64,000 nt of DNA. Origin: Candidatus Hecatella orcuttiae (GTDB taxonomy: Archaea; Thermoproteota; Bathyarchaeia; Hecatellales; Hecatellaceae). A program made the translations under genes and the position numbers. Of the stretch, positions 57,591 to 64,000 are shown piece after piece. The first letter of the stretch is position 1; each line of letters begins with the position of its first letter. The stretch covers positions 62,001 through 126,000 of the forward strand of contig MTLY02000002.1 of assembly GCA_002011035.2 (NCBI GenBank), read 5' to 3'. The notes below the pieces were generated by a model. That model searched no databases, had not been told where the DNA came from, and was given only the letters and a program-made list of their open reading frames with translations.

Positions 57591-59657
57591 ATGACGGCCA
57601 GAAAGCCGGTGAAAATGCTTTCGAAAGAAGCGCTCCGTTTCAGCCTTATGGATGAAGCTTCAAAAATCGCTTTCTCCGGATTCTTTCAAGCGGGTCTGCT
57701 GGCCCTCATCGCCGGCTTGGCCTTCACCGTGCGCATACTGCCCTTGCAGTGGGGAGCTTACCTCTCAGAGTTTGACCCTTATTGGCATTTTTACGTCAGC
57801 CAGCATATCGTGGAAGAGGGGCTAGGGTGGATTTTCAAGCCTGAAGGCTGGCGTGACTTCCAGACGTGGTATCCTTTTGGGAGAGACGTACCCTCCACAA
57901 CCCCCATGGGGTTGCCCCTAACAGCAGCTGCCTTCTTTTTCCTCTTGAAAGGCTTCGGCCTATCGCTACTGGATGTGGCTATTTTTCTTCCCCCAACTAT
58001 GGCTGCCGTCACCTGCGTGGCGATTTTCTTCCTAGGGAAGGAGGTGGGAGGCCGGGAGACAGGCTTACTTGCCAGCCTTTTCTTGGCTTTCAACAACGCT
58101 TACGCCAGCAGAACGGTCTTAGGGTTTTTCAAACATGAATCCGTAGGTATTCTCGCGATCGTCTCTATATCCCTTTTCTTTCTCAAAGCCTTGGACAGCT
58201 CCAAACCCCTCAGTCGGAGTGTTTTCTTCGCCGTGCTGGCGGGACTGGCTTTAGGCTACCTCAACATCTCTTGGGGGGCCTTCTACTACATGATGACGAT
58301 CCTTCCTCTCTTCCTTTTCGCAGCCATAATCTTTCGGGAATACAGTTCACGCCTGTTCATCGCCTACTACATCACTCTCAGCCTCGGCATCCTCATCGCC
58401 CTCCCTTTTCCCAGGCCTGGCTTGGGGGTCATAGCCTCGCTGGGAGGGTTAGCCGCTGTAGCCGGCTTTTTGGAGCTGGTGCTCTACGAAGGCCTGAGGC
58501 GGGTTAAGTCTCTCAAGAGCGGTTATTTGCCGACCATCCTCAGCTTGGTCGTGGTGGCTGTGGGAGCGTTGATTCTCAGCCAATTTATGGCAGGGCTTCC
58601 GGGAAAGGTTCTCACCGTCTTGGATCCCAGCCTCAGAGTCGCCACCCAGTCAGGGGTCATCATGGAGTCGGTGGCGGAGCATAGGCTTAACACGTGGGCT
58701 TCCTTTTACATGCAGTTTGGAAATCTGCTTATTCTCGCTCCCTTGGGCTTTTACTTCGCTTACAGAAGAAAAAGTCCATCAGACCTTTACTTGATCCTAT
58801 TCGGAGTCACAACTCTCTATGCTGCTGCTTCCCTCATTAGGCTGAACCTCATCCTAGCTCCGGCCTTCAGCCTCCTTTCAGCCTTCGGGGTTGTAAATCT
58901 GGCCAAGCCTGCTATTGCCGCCATAAAGAAAGTAGAGCTTAAACCGGTTAAGAAGGTGATATCAGCCGTCAATCCAAAGCTGGGATTGGCTCTGCTTCTG
59001 ATTCTGCTAGCGACGATGGCTCCTACCTTCTACAGGACCGTTGAAACCTCCGAAGCCCCAGCCACCATAGCTTCCAGCAGCGTTCCAATAAAAGAGTTTC
59101 GGGGAGACTGGTTGGAGGCCTTGGAGTGGATACGCGGCAACGTCCCTGAAAACACTCCCATCATCTCCTGGTGGGACTACGGCTACTGGATAGCCTTGGT
59201 GGGCAAACACCCCAGCGTGGCGGACAACGCCACCATAAACGTAACTCAGATAGCACACATAGGGCAGATTCTCCTCTCGGAGGAAGCTGTTGCCCTCGAC
59301 CTGTCAAGAGAGTACTTTGACACCGACTACATACTGATCTTCGTAACAACAGCCCCGATTGGAGCTCTTCAAATCAGCCATTTACCTTGGGGATATGGAG
59401 ATGAAGGCAAATGGGTCTGGATGGCCCGGATCGCTCAAGGAACCCACCCTGAGATAAGCGTGGAGAACGCTGATAGAAATGGGGACGGTCTACCGGATGA
59501 GCACACTCTCTTGGGCAAGGTGATCCTCTACTCCATCGGCCGCATTGCAGAGGAAGATTTTGAAAAATTCGAAGTAGCCTACGTTTCTCCGTCCCATTTC
59601 TGGATCGACCAGCCTAAAACAACCACGCAGGTGATAATTCTTAAAGGTAAGGCTTAA
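57591..59657 (+). CDS. aglB: oligosaccharyltransferase AglB (STT3)
   Basis: Transfers lipid-linked glycans to asparagine in N-x-(S/T) sites of exported proteins such as S-layer and cytochromes. About 12 helices are followed by an extracytoplasmic domain with the diagnostic WWDYGYWI motif (59169 onward). The first loop contains EFDPYWHFYVSQH (catalytic D-x-x motif). The start at ATG 57591 (688 aa) is preferred because a TATA-like CCTATAAAAC (57520-57529) abuts the upstream TTG 57534, which would be untranscribed; TTG cannot be excluded. Several multiheme cytochromes in the window would be possible targets. Confidence 0.93.
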   Translation: MTARKPVKMLSKEALRFSLMDEASKIAFSGFFQAGLLALIAGLAFTVRILPLQWGAYLSEFDPYWHFYVSQHIVEEGLGWIFKPEGWRDFQTWYPFGRDVPSTTPMGLPLTAAAFFFLLKGFGLSLLDVAIFLPPTMAAVTCVAIFFLGKEVGGRETGLLASLFLAFNNAYASRTVLGFFKHESVGILAIVSISLFFLKALDSSKPLSRSVFFAVLAGLALGYLNISWGAFYYMMTILPLFLFAAIIFREYSSRLFIAYYITLSLGILIALPFPRPGLGVIASLGGLAAVAGFLELVLYEGLRRVKSLKSGYLPTILSLVVVAVGALILSQFMAGLPGKVLTVLDPSLRVATQSGVIMESVAEHRLNTWASFYMQFGNLLILAPLGFYFAYRRKSPSDLYLILFGVTTLYAAASLIRLNLILAPAFSLLSAFGVVNLAKPAIAAIKKVELKPVKKVISAVNPKLGLALLLILLATMAPTFYRTVETSEAPATIASSSVPIKEFRGDWLEALEWIRGNVPENTPIISWWDYGYWIALVGKHPSVADNATINVTQIAHIGQILLSEEAVALDLSREYFDTDYILIFVTTAPIGALQISHLPWGYGDEGKWVWMARIAQGTHPEISVENADRNGDGLPDEHTLLGKVILYSIGRIAEEDFEKFEVAYVSPSHFWIDQPKTTTQVIILKGKA

Positions 59658-59845
59658 GCCGAGCTTTCCGCCGCCTGTTTTTGAGCTATTTTCTTCATAG
59701 CTCTTCGATATTTGCCGTACTTATCTTCCACTGAAAACTTAGGGGGAATGGGGGAATATATGGTTCCCCCGCACTTGGGGCATACAGTCTGACTTAAAGT
59801 GTAAACTCCGCAGTCACGGCATTTTCTAAGAAGGGACGGTGACAA
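59654..59845 (-). CDS. nop10: ribosome biogenesis protein Nop10
   Basis: Small H/ACA RNP protein that links pseudouridine synthase Cbf5 to guide RNAs. LLRKCRDCGVYTLSQTVCPKCGGTIYSPIPPKFSVEDKYGKYRR is the whole Nop10 signature: a zinc ribbon and the PPKFS motif. TTG 59845 is chosen (63 aa) because GGGG lies just upstream and longer starts would overlap aIF2-alpha. It converges on aglB with a 4-bp overlap. Last gene of the GINS-eL42-eS27-aIF2a-Nop10 cluster. Confidence 0.93.
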   Translation of the reverse strand: MSPSLLRKCRDCGVYTLSQTVCPKCGGTIYSPIPPKFSVEDKYGKYRRAMKKIAQKQAAESSA

Positions 59846-59859
59846 GGGATAACCCCTTT

Positions 59860-60714
59860 TCAGCTTGTTCTTTTGAATGTTCCTTGACCACCCTGTCTTC
59901 GAATTTCGCTGAGGGCGCATTCTACGACTTCTTGAAGAGTCTTCTCCGCTTCCTTGTAGTTTCTAGCCACCACTTCCACGGCGTAGTTAGGCGCACCCAG
60001 AGTGTATATGTCGACATTGACCTTCGCCTTTTTTGCTTTCTTAGACCGGCATCCTAGAAGGACGTTTTTGATCACTTCTACCCCTCTAGCTTCGGGGCAG
60101 GCAAGCTGCAATACTCCTTTTATTTTCACCGTGGGTAATTTTATCCTCTGCCGAGCTACTTCCCTCAGAGCAGCAGCCCAATCTTTAGGTATCTTTAGCT
60201 TTTCAGCGAAGTCTTCTCCTTTCTCCAGTAGTTCCTCCAGACCGGCGTAGGCGTTTTCAAATTTCTCTTCCAGTTTGGCTGTTACTTCTCGAGAGAAGGA
60301 TTTTGGGTCCAGCTTTAGGTTTGCCGCGGCGATTTCCAAGATGGATTCGACTTTTTTCCCACGTTTCCATTCTAGAAGCTTGTCCTGTCTTTCTTTACCG
60401 CTGACTCTTCTCAGCGACAGGTCTATGTGCCTTTTTTCAGGGTCAACTCTTAAAACTTTCAGAACGACTTTTTCCTTTTCTCTGACGTAATCTCTGACGT
60501 TTCTAACCCATCCGGAGGAGACCTCTGAAATGTGAAGCAGCCCGTCCATGCCTTCGTACTCGTCCAGTTTCACGTAGGCGCCATATTGGGTTATCCGGTC
60601 GACTGTGGCTATGACCAGTTCTCCTACTTCAGGTAGCTCCTTTTGGCTTATCGAAACACCACCTTCCAACCGGCTCAAACTCCCATAATTGTTGTCTCTT
60701 CCAGAAAATACCAT
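59860..60714 (-). CDS. translation initiation factor aIF2 subunit alpha
   Basis: Alpha subunit of archaeal IF2, which stabilises initiator tRNA on the ribosome with the gamma subunit. An S1 domain (PEVGELVIATVDRITQYGAYVKLDEYEGMDGLLHISEVSSGWVRNV) is followed by a helical domain and the C-terminal alpha/beta domain. The ATG 60714 start gives 284 aa. TTG codons at 60678 and 60669 fit family length better but lack a clear ribosome-binding site. It lies 26 bp after eS27 on the same strand. Confidence 0.93.
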   Translation of the reverse strand: MVFSGRDNNYGSLSRLEGGVSISQKELPEVGELVIATVDRITQYGAYVKLDEYEGMDGLLHISEVSSGWVRNVRDYVREKEKVVLKVLRVDPEKRHIDLSLRRVSGKERQDKLLEWKRGKKVESILEIAAANLKLDPKSFSREVTAKLEEKFENAYAGLEELLEKGEDFAEKLKIPKDWAAALREVARQRIKLPTVKIKGVLQLACPEARGVEVIKNVLLGCRSKKAKKAKVNVDIYTLGAPNYAVEVVARNYKEAEKTLQEVVECALSEIRRQGGQGTFKRTS

Positions 60715-60740
60715 GCGCCCGAAACAGGCATTTCCGCTGT

Positions 60741-60953
60741 TCATCCCAATCTTTCCACGATTTCTCCCTTGAGGACTAGTTTCCCTCCCTTCGGCTCCCC
60801 CAAGACCGCTCCGCATACGTTGCAGTTCACCGTGATGGAGGCCTTGTTGAAAGTTATCTGCTCGTTGCCGCAGTCAGGGCATTTCACTTTCACAAAGAGA
60901 CTTTCAGGCTTAGGTATCAACTCGCCTCTTTTAACCACGAGCATTCCCCTCAT
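60741..60953 (-). CDS. rps27e: 30S ribosomal protein eS27
   Basis: Zinc-ribbon small-subunit protein. VKCPDCGNEQITFNKASITVNCNVCGAVLGEPKGGK is the family signature with two C-x2-C pairs. 70 aa; the start overlaps the eL42 stop as ATGA, confirming tight coupling. Confidence 0.95.
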   Translation of the reverse strand: MRGMLVVKRGELIPKPESLFVKVKCPDCGNEQITFNKASITVNCNVCGAVLGEPKGGKLVLKGEIVERLG

Positions 60954-61225
60954 GTTACTTCAACTTTCCTCAGCCTTATGCCGCGTTTTTGAAGCGTATA
61001 GCCGCACTGCTTGCAGGTCAGTTTCACCACTGCCTTCTTGGTCGTTTTACTCGTTCTTTTGAGTTCGGGAAATTTCTGTCCACCGTAGCCGTGCTTATCT
61101 CTTTCATGATGTCTCGCCCCGGCGGAGAGGGCTCTTTCTTTCCCTTTCTTGTAAAGGGAGAGGGAATGAGCAGTGTGTTTTCTACATCGGGGGCAGTAAA
61201 CGTTCACGCTCTTCGGAAACCTCAT
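60950..61225 (-). CDS. rpl44e: 50S ribosomal protein eL42 (L44e)
   Basis: Zinc-binding large-subunit protein at the E site. It opens with a C-x2-C pair (VNVYCPRCRKHTAHSLSLY), continues with the GGQKFPELKRTSKTTKK segment and closes with VVKLTCKQCGYTLQKRG. 91 aa, usual length. It overlaps gins by 4 bp and eS27 by 4 bp. Confidence 0.96.
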   Translation of the reverse strand: MRFPKSVNVYCPRCRKHTAHSLSLYKKGKERALSAGARHHERDKHGYGGQKFPELKRTSKTTKKAVVKLTCKQCGYTLQKRGIRLRKVEVT

Positions 61226-61770
61226 GATAGTTCCACCCTTTTAGCTACTCCGTATTTAATTAATCCTTCTGCTATTTCCGGAGGAAGGCAGGCTACATCT
61301 TCAACCTCAAAGGGCCCGTAGGCCCTCAGGTCAGCCCCTACCAAAGCTGGGGACTCCTTAAGAAAACGGATAAAAACCCCTCCCCGTCCTTCTTCTGCCC
61401 TAGGAGAAATCTCTCCCTTTTCAAGAGTTGCTTTTAACCTAGAAAAAATCTTGGCAGCGTCCTGCAATTCCTCGTAAACGGCTTTTTCTTCTTCACCCAA
61501 AGGCGGCTTCAAGGTTTTTTTATCTGAAAGCAGAATCGATTCAGCCATTTTTTTTAGTCGGAGGTGAATTAGGTCTGAGGCTAGGAGGGTTGCTTTATTT
61601 TTTTCTTTTATTTTTAAGCGCGCTTTGAGAGACCCTTTGTCTAGGTCTTTGACTTCATCATCAAGCTTTTTCAAATAAGAGCTAAGTTTTGCGTAGAAAT
61701 CCGAATTCAACGGGCTGAGTTCTTCGGTTTCGCTTTCCTTACGCCATGCCTCGTAGAGGTCTTTAAACAT
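61222..61770 (-). CDS. archaeal GINS complex subunit (Gins51/15 type)
   Basis: Subunit of the GINS complex, which with MCM and Cdc45/RecJ-like proteins forms the replicative helicase. The long alpha-helical A domain (residues 5-110, ELSPLNSDFYAKLSSYLKKL) is followed by a small beta B domain at the C-terminus (FIRFLKESPALVGADLRAYGPFEVEDVACLPPEIAEGLIKYGVAKRV), the order of the Gins51 (Sld5/Psf1-like) group. 182 aa. First gene of the cluster with eL42, eS27, aIF2-alpha and Nop10, a placement seen in many archaea. Confidence 0.88.
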   Translation of the reverse strand: MFKDLYEAWRKESETEELSPLNSDFYAKLSSYLKKLDDEVKDLDKGSLKARLKIKEKNKATLLASDLIHLRLKKMAESILLSDKKTLKPPLGEEEKAVYEELQDAAKIFSRLKATLEKGEISPRAEEGRGGVFIRFLKESPALVGADLRAYGPFEVEDVACLPPEIAEGLIKYGVAKRVELS

Positions 61771-61819
61771 TCAAACCGCCCGGGGGGATTGACATCCATA
61801 ATGCGCTTATTTTGAAACG

Positions 61820-61887
61820 CTAACCCCAAAATAAGGATTCTGTTCCGCGGACCTAGGTTTCACGCGCCATTTCTCTGTTGGGGTTAG
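61820..61887. repeat. 10-bp inverted repeat CTAACCCCAA / TTGGGGTTAG in the gins-ferredoxin spacer
   Basis: Perfect arms at 61820-61829 and 61878-61887, separated by 48 bases, in the 146-bp divergent spacer. The right arm is directly upstream of the TATA-like AAGCTTAATTAT of the ferredoxin gene. It could be a pair of regulatory half-sites or a long stem. Confidence 0.4.
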
Positions 61888-61916
61888 AAAAGCTTAATTA
61901 TTTCAGATGAGACCTA

Positions 61917-62120
61917 TTGGCGGTTGAATTGAAGAAACCCAAAGTCGACCGGTCTAAGTGCGAAGGACACGCGGTATGTGTGGGGATAGCCCCTGAGGTT
62001 TTTGAACTGGACAGTGAAGGTAAGGCTTACGTAAAGAATCCTGAGGGCGCTGATGAGCAGAGCATCGAGGATGCCATAAACGGCTGCCCTGTGCAGGCCA
62101 TTTCTTGGGTAGAAGAGTAA
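61917..62120 (+). CDS. ferredoxin, probable single [3Fe-4S] cluster
   Basis: Small electron carrier of 67 aa. The cluster motif is C15-E-G-H18-A-V-C21 and C57-P, so the second cysteine of a [4Fe-4S] site is replaced by His, as in [3Fe-4S] or site-differentiated ferredoxins. The acidic surface is typical. TTG 61917 is the start and is nearly leaderless given the TATA position. It converges on the flavodiiron gene, 6 bp between stops. It could serve the 2-oxoacid oxidoreductase or the flavodiiron protein. Confidence 0.88.
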   Translation: MAVELKKPKVDRSKCEGHAVCVGIAPEVFELDSEGKAYVKNPEGADEQSIEDAINGCPVQAISWVEE

Positions 62121-62126
62121 CACCTT

Positions 62127-63368
62127 CTAAACCTTCGGAAACCCGTGTTTCCCGCCTTCATAGAAGGCGATGTCTGCCACCCTTCTTCCCATAACCCTAG
62201 CCTTTTCTAGGTCCTCCGAGAGAGGGCTGCCCCTCACCTCCAAGGGGTTTCCCACCAATCTAAAGCCTAAGGCATTAAGCCGTTCCACCAGTTTTTTAAC
62301 TCCTCCCCGAGACCAACCGAAACTTCCGAAGGCCCCTGCAACCCTTCCTGTCAGCTTCTTACTTTCCAGAAGGCGGAGAAAATGGGCGACGGGAGGGAAA
62401 AGGCCGTGTTCATAGGTGGGGGTGCCAACGATGAGAGCTGGAGCGTCTAATAGGGCTCCCAGCGTCTTTGCAGGAGCATCCTCAACCAGATTGCAGACTA
62501 CTGCTTCGCCGCCTGCTTCTTCGACGCCTTCTACCAGAGCTTCCACGAGTTTGAAAGTTGTCCCGTACATGGAGCCAACGGCTATGACCACTTTTCTGGC
62601 ATAGTCCGGTCTGCTCCAAGATGACCAGAGGCTTATAACCTCCTCTCTGTGAGCGGTGTAGACTGGGCCGTGGCTTGGCGCCAACACCTCGAACTCAAGC
62701 CCTAAAGCTTTGAACTTCTCCACAGCCTTCAGCACGTACTCCCTGTACCTGCTGATGACTCCTGCGAAATACTCCCTAGAGGCTTCCTGAATATACCGTT
62801 CAACATCTTGAATATCAGCATCTAAAATGGCTTTTTCAGGAAGACGCTTGAAGGATCCGAAAAGGTCGCAGCTGAAAAGGATTTTTTCCTCGGCGAGATA
62901 CGTGCTCATGGTCTCCGGCCAGTGGAGGAACGGTGTTGGAACGAACCTGAGAGATTTTCCTCCCAGATCGATTTGGGTGCTGTCTCCTCGGACGATGAGA
63001 GTTTGGGGCTCGAGATGGTAGAAGGCCTTGAGCATCGAAAAGGCCATGGGCGTGAGTACTACTTTGGCTTTCGGTGCCTTCTGCAAAAGTTTGGGCACAG
63101 CTTCCGTGTGGTCTTGCTCCATGTGGTTGAGGATGAGGTACTCTATCTCCGCTGGGTCGATAACTTGCTCTATTTTAGCCAGATGCTCTTCCTCGAACCT
63201 TGACCCCACCGAGTCGATTAACGCTATGTTCTTCGAACCTACCACTAAGTAAGAGTTGTAGGAGACACCTTCCGAAACGTCCCAGAGGCCTTCGAAAAGC
63301 CTCGTCACAGTGTCATTGACTCCTACCCAGTAGACGCTGGGGGCTATTTTCAACGTTTCAGTAACCAA
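62127..63368 (-). CDS. flavodiiron protein (FprA, F420H2 or rubredoxin:O2 oxidoreductase)
   Basis: Reduces O2 (or NO) to protect anaerobes; in methanogens FprA uses reduced F420. The N-terminal MBL-fold diiron domain has LNHMEQDHTEAV (H-x-E-x-D-H), with further ligands in FLHWPETM, CDLFGSF and APSHGPVY. The flavodoxin domain follows (IAVGSMYGTTFKLVEALVEG). 413 aa; no rubredoxin tail. TTG 63368 is the start. The electron donor is not shown by the sequence. It is divergent from the 2-oxoacid oxidoreductase gene. Confidence 0.93.
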   Translation of the reverse strand: MVTETLKIAPSVYWVGVNDTVTRLFEGLWDVSEGVSYNSYLVVGSKNIALIDSVGSRFEEEHLAKIEQVIDPAEIEYLILNHMEQDHTEAVPKLLQKAPKAKVVLTPMAFSMLKAFYHLEPQTLIVRGDSTQIDLGGKSLRFVPTPFLHWPETMSTYLAEEKILFSCDLFGSFKRLPEKAILDADIQDVERYIQEASREYFAGVISRYREYVLKAVEKFKALGLEFEVLAPSHGPVYTAHREEVISLWSSWSRPDYARKVVIAVGSMYGTTFKLVEALVEGVEEAGGEAVVCNLVEDAPAKTLGALLDAPALIVGTPTYEHGLFPPVAHFLRLLESKKLTGRVAGAFGSFGWSRGGVKKLVERLNALGFRLVGNPLEVRGSPLSEDLEKARVMGRRVADIAFYEGGKHGFPKV

Positions 63369-63463
63369 TGCTACATCATCAAAAAGGCATCACTCCTTCC
63401 TAAAATTTAATTTTTAGCCCAATTCAAAACTATCCTTATATGGTTAAACAGGTGCAGGGAAAC

Positions 63464-64000
63464 ATGGTTGAGTTTAATTTCAGAGCCGGCGGAGCCGCCG
63501 GTCAGGGTGTTCAAACCGTCGGATATATTCTGGCGAAAACCTTGGCAAGGGGTGGCCTCTACGTGCACGCTTCTCAAGATTATGAGTCAAGGATCCGGGG
63601 AGGCCATAATTTCTTCCATATTCGCGTGTCTGAGAACCCAATCTACGGCACTTCCGAGAAAGTAGATTTGTTGATAGCCCTAGATAGTCGGACCGTCGAT
63701 CTACATTCAAAAGCTCTCACGGCGAAAGGAGTTGCGGTGTTCGACGGGGAAAAGACGGGAGTGGAGGCAAGGGAACCTTGCTTTTTCGACGTCCCTTTTG
63801 AGCATCTGGCCTCAGAGGCTGCTGGTAGAAGCATGTTCAGTAATACGGTGGCCATCGGCGCAGCCCTCAGTCTTGTCCGCTATGATTTCAGCATTTTGCG
63901 AGCTGTGTTGACGGAGGCTTTCCAAGCGAAGAGCAGGAAGATCGCGGAGGACAACGTTAGGGCTGCGGAGGCGGGCTACAAGTACGCAGAGGAAAATTTC
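63464..64000 (+). CDS. 2-oxoacid:ferredoxin oxidoreductase, gamma-domain start (KorC or fused alpha subunit), cut by window
   Basis: Part of a pyruvate/2-oxoglutarate-type ferredoxin oxidoreductase, which makes or splits acyl-CoA with ferredoxin. The N-terminal gamma domain is plain: FRAGGAAGQGVQTVGYILAK, then SQDYESRIRGGHNFFHIRVS, then TVAIGAAL. 179 codons are visible and still open at base 64000, so the protein is either a gamma subunit near its end or a gamma-alpha fusion. A TATA-like CCTTATATGG lies about 25-34 bases upstream of ATG 63464. Substrate cannot be set. Confidence 0.88.
   Translation, partial: MVEFNFRAGGAAGQGVQTVGYILAKTLARGGLYVHASQDYESRIRGGHNFFHIRVSENPIYGTSEKVDLLIALDSRTVDLHSKALTAKGVAVFDGEKTGVEAREPCFFDVPFEHLASEAAGRSMFSNTVAIGAALSLVRYDFSILRAVLTEAFQAKSRKIAEDNVRAAEAGYKYAEENF

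Noticed and set aside
1-64000. CRISPR arrays, insertion sequences, integrases or prophage genes
   Set aside because: No regular short repeats, transposase motifs or inverted terminal repeats were seen by eye in the window.

Overview
The window is chromosomal DNA from an archaeon. Archaeal hallmarks are RpoP, TBP, aIF2-alpha, Nop10, GINS, eL42, eS27, archaeosine TgtA, class I LysRS, AglB, archaetidylinositol phosphate synthase and a complete Mtr complex. Genes are dense, many starts are GTG or TTG, and many operon genes overlap as ATGA. The gene mix (DUF1152, a small zinc-finger protein, an isolated rpl22, the GINS-eL42-eS27-aIF2a-Nop10 cluster) looks more like a TACK/Thermoproteota lineage (Bathyarchaeia-like) than a classical euryarchaeal methanogen. 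That assignment is inference. No mcr, 16S or 23S gene is present to settle it.

Layout. 1-10.4 kb: housekeeping genes (FKBP, lipid synthesis, a frameshifted peroxiredoxin, tRNA-Leu, SfsA, Trm5, RpoP, TgtA, Tat export). 10.4-16.2 kb: a stress block (PfpI, DnaJ, DnaK, Hsp20 and a divergent winged-helix regulator sharing a palindromic operator). 16.3-22.8 kb: uL22, a methyltransferase, an MBL protein, a methylotrophy pair (corrinoid protein plus MtaA-like methyltransferase), 5S rRNA, an MFS carrier and an HhH-GPD protein. 23-36.2 kb: a cytochrome c island with a 10-heme membrane cytochrome, an Fe-S-type regulator, System I maturation genes (ccmA, B, D, C, H, F, E plus an unknown membrane protein), a membrane cytochrome b, a 17-heme cytochrome and an 8- to 9-motif cytochrome ending in a coiled coil and membrane anchor. 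hemA follows. 37.8-45.1 kb: tRNA-Arg with a probable D-loop intron, LysRS, a TBP with a cysteine-rich tail, ArgRS, SepCysS and a DUF169 protein. 45.5-50.6 kb: mtrEDCBAFGH. 50.6-64 kb: a cobyrinate-type amidase, CysRS, IleRS, AglB, the translation/replication cluster, a ferredoxin, a flavodiiron protein and the start of a 2-oxoacid:ferredoxin oxidoreductase.

How it fits together. Mtr moves methyl groups between tetrahydromethanopterin and coenzyme M, coupled to sodium ions. MtaA and its corrinoid partner feed methyl groups onto a thiol, the amidase serves corrinoid or F430 synthesis, and HemA feeds heme synthesis. The maturation genes attach heme to cytochromes that could carry electrons from a membrane carrier to the outside. 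The window therefore suggests an archaeon with C1 (methyl) metabolism and multiheme electron export. The direction of methyl flow, the terminal acceptor and the presence of MCR cannot be read from this stretch.
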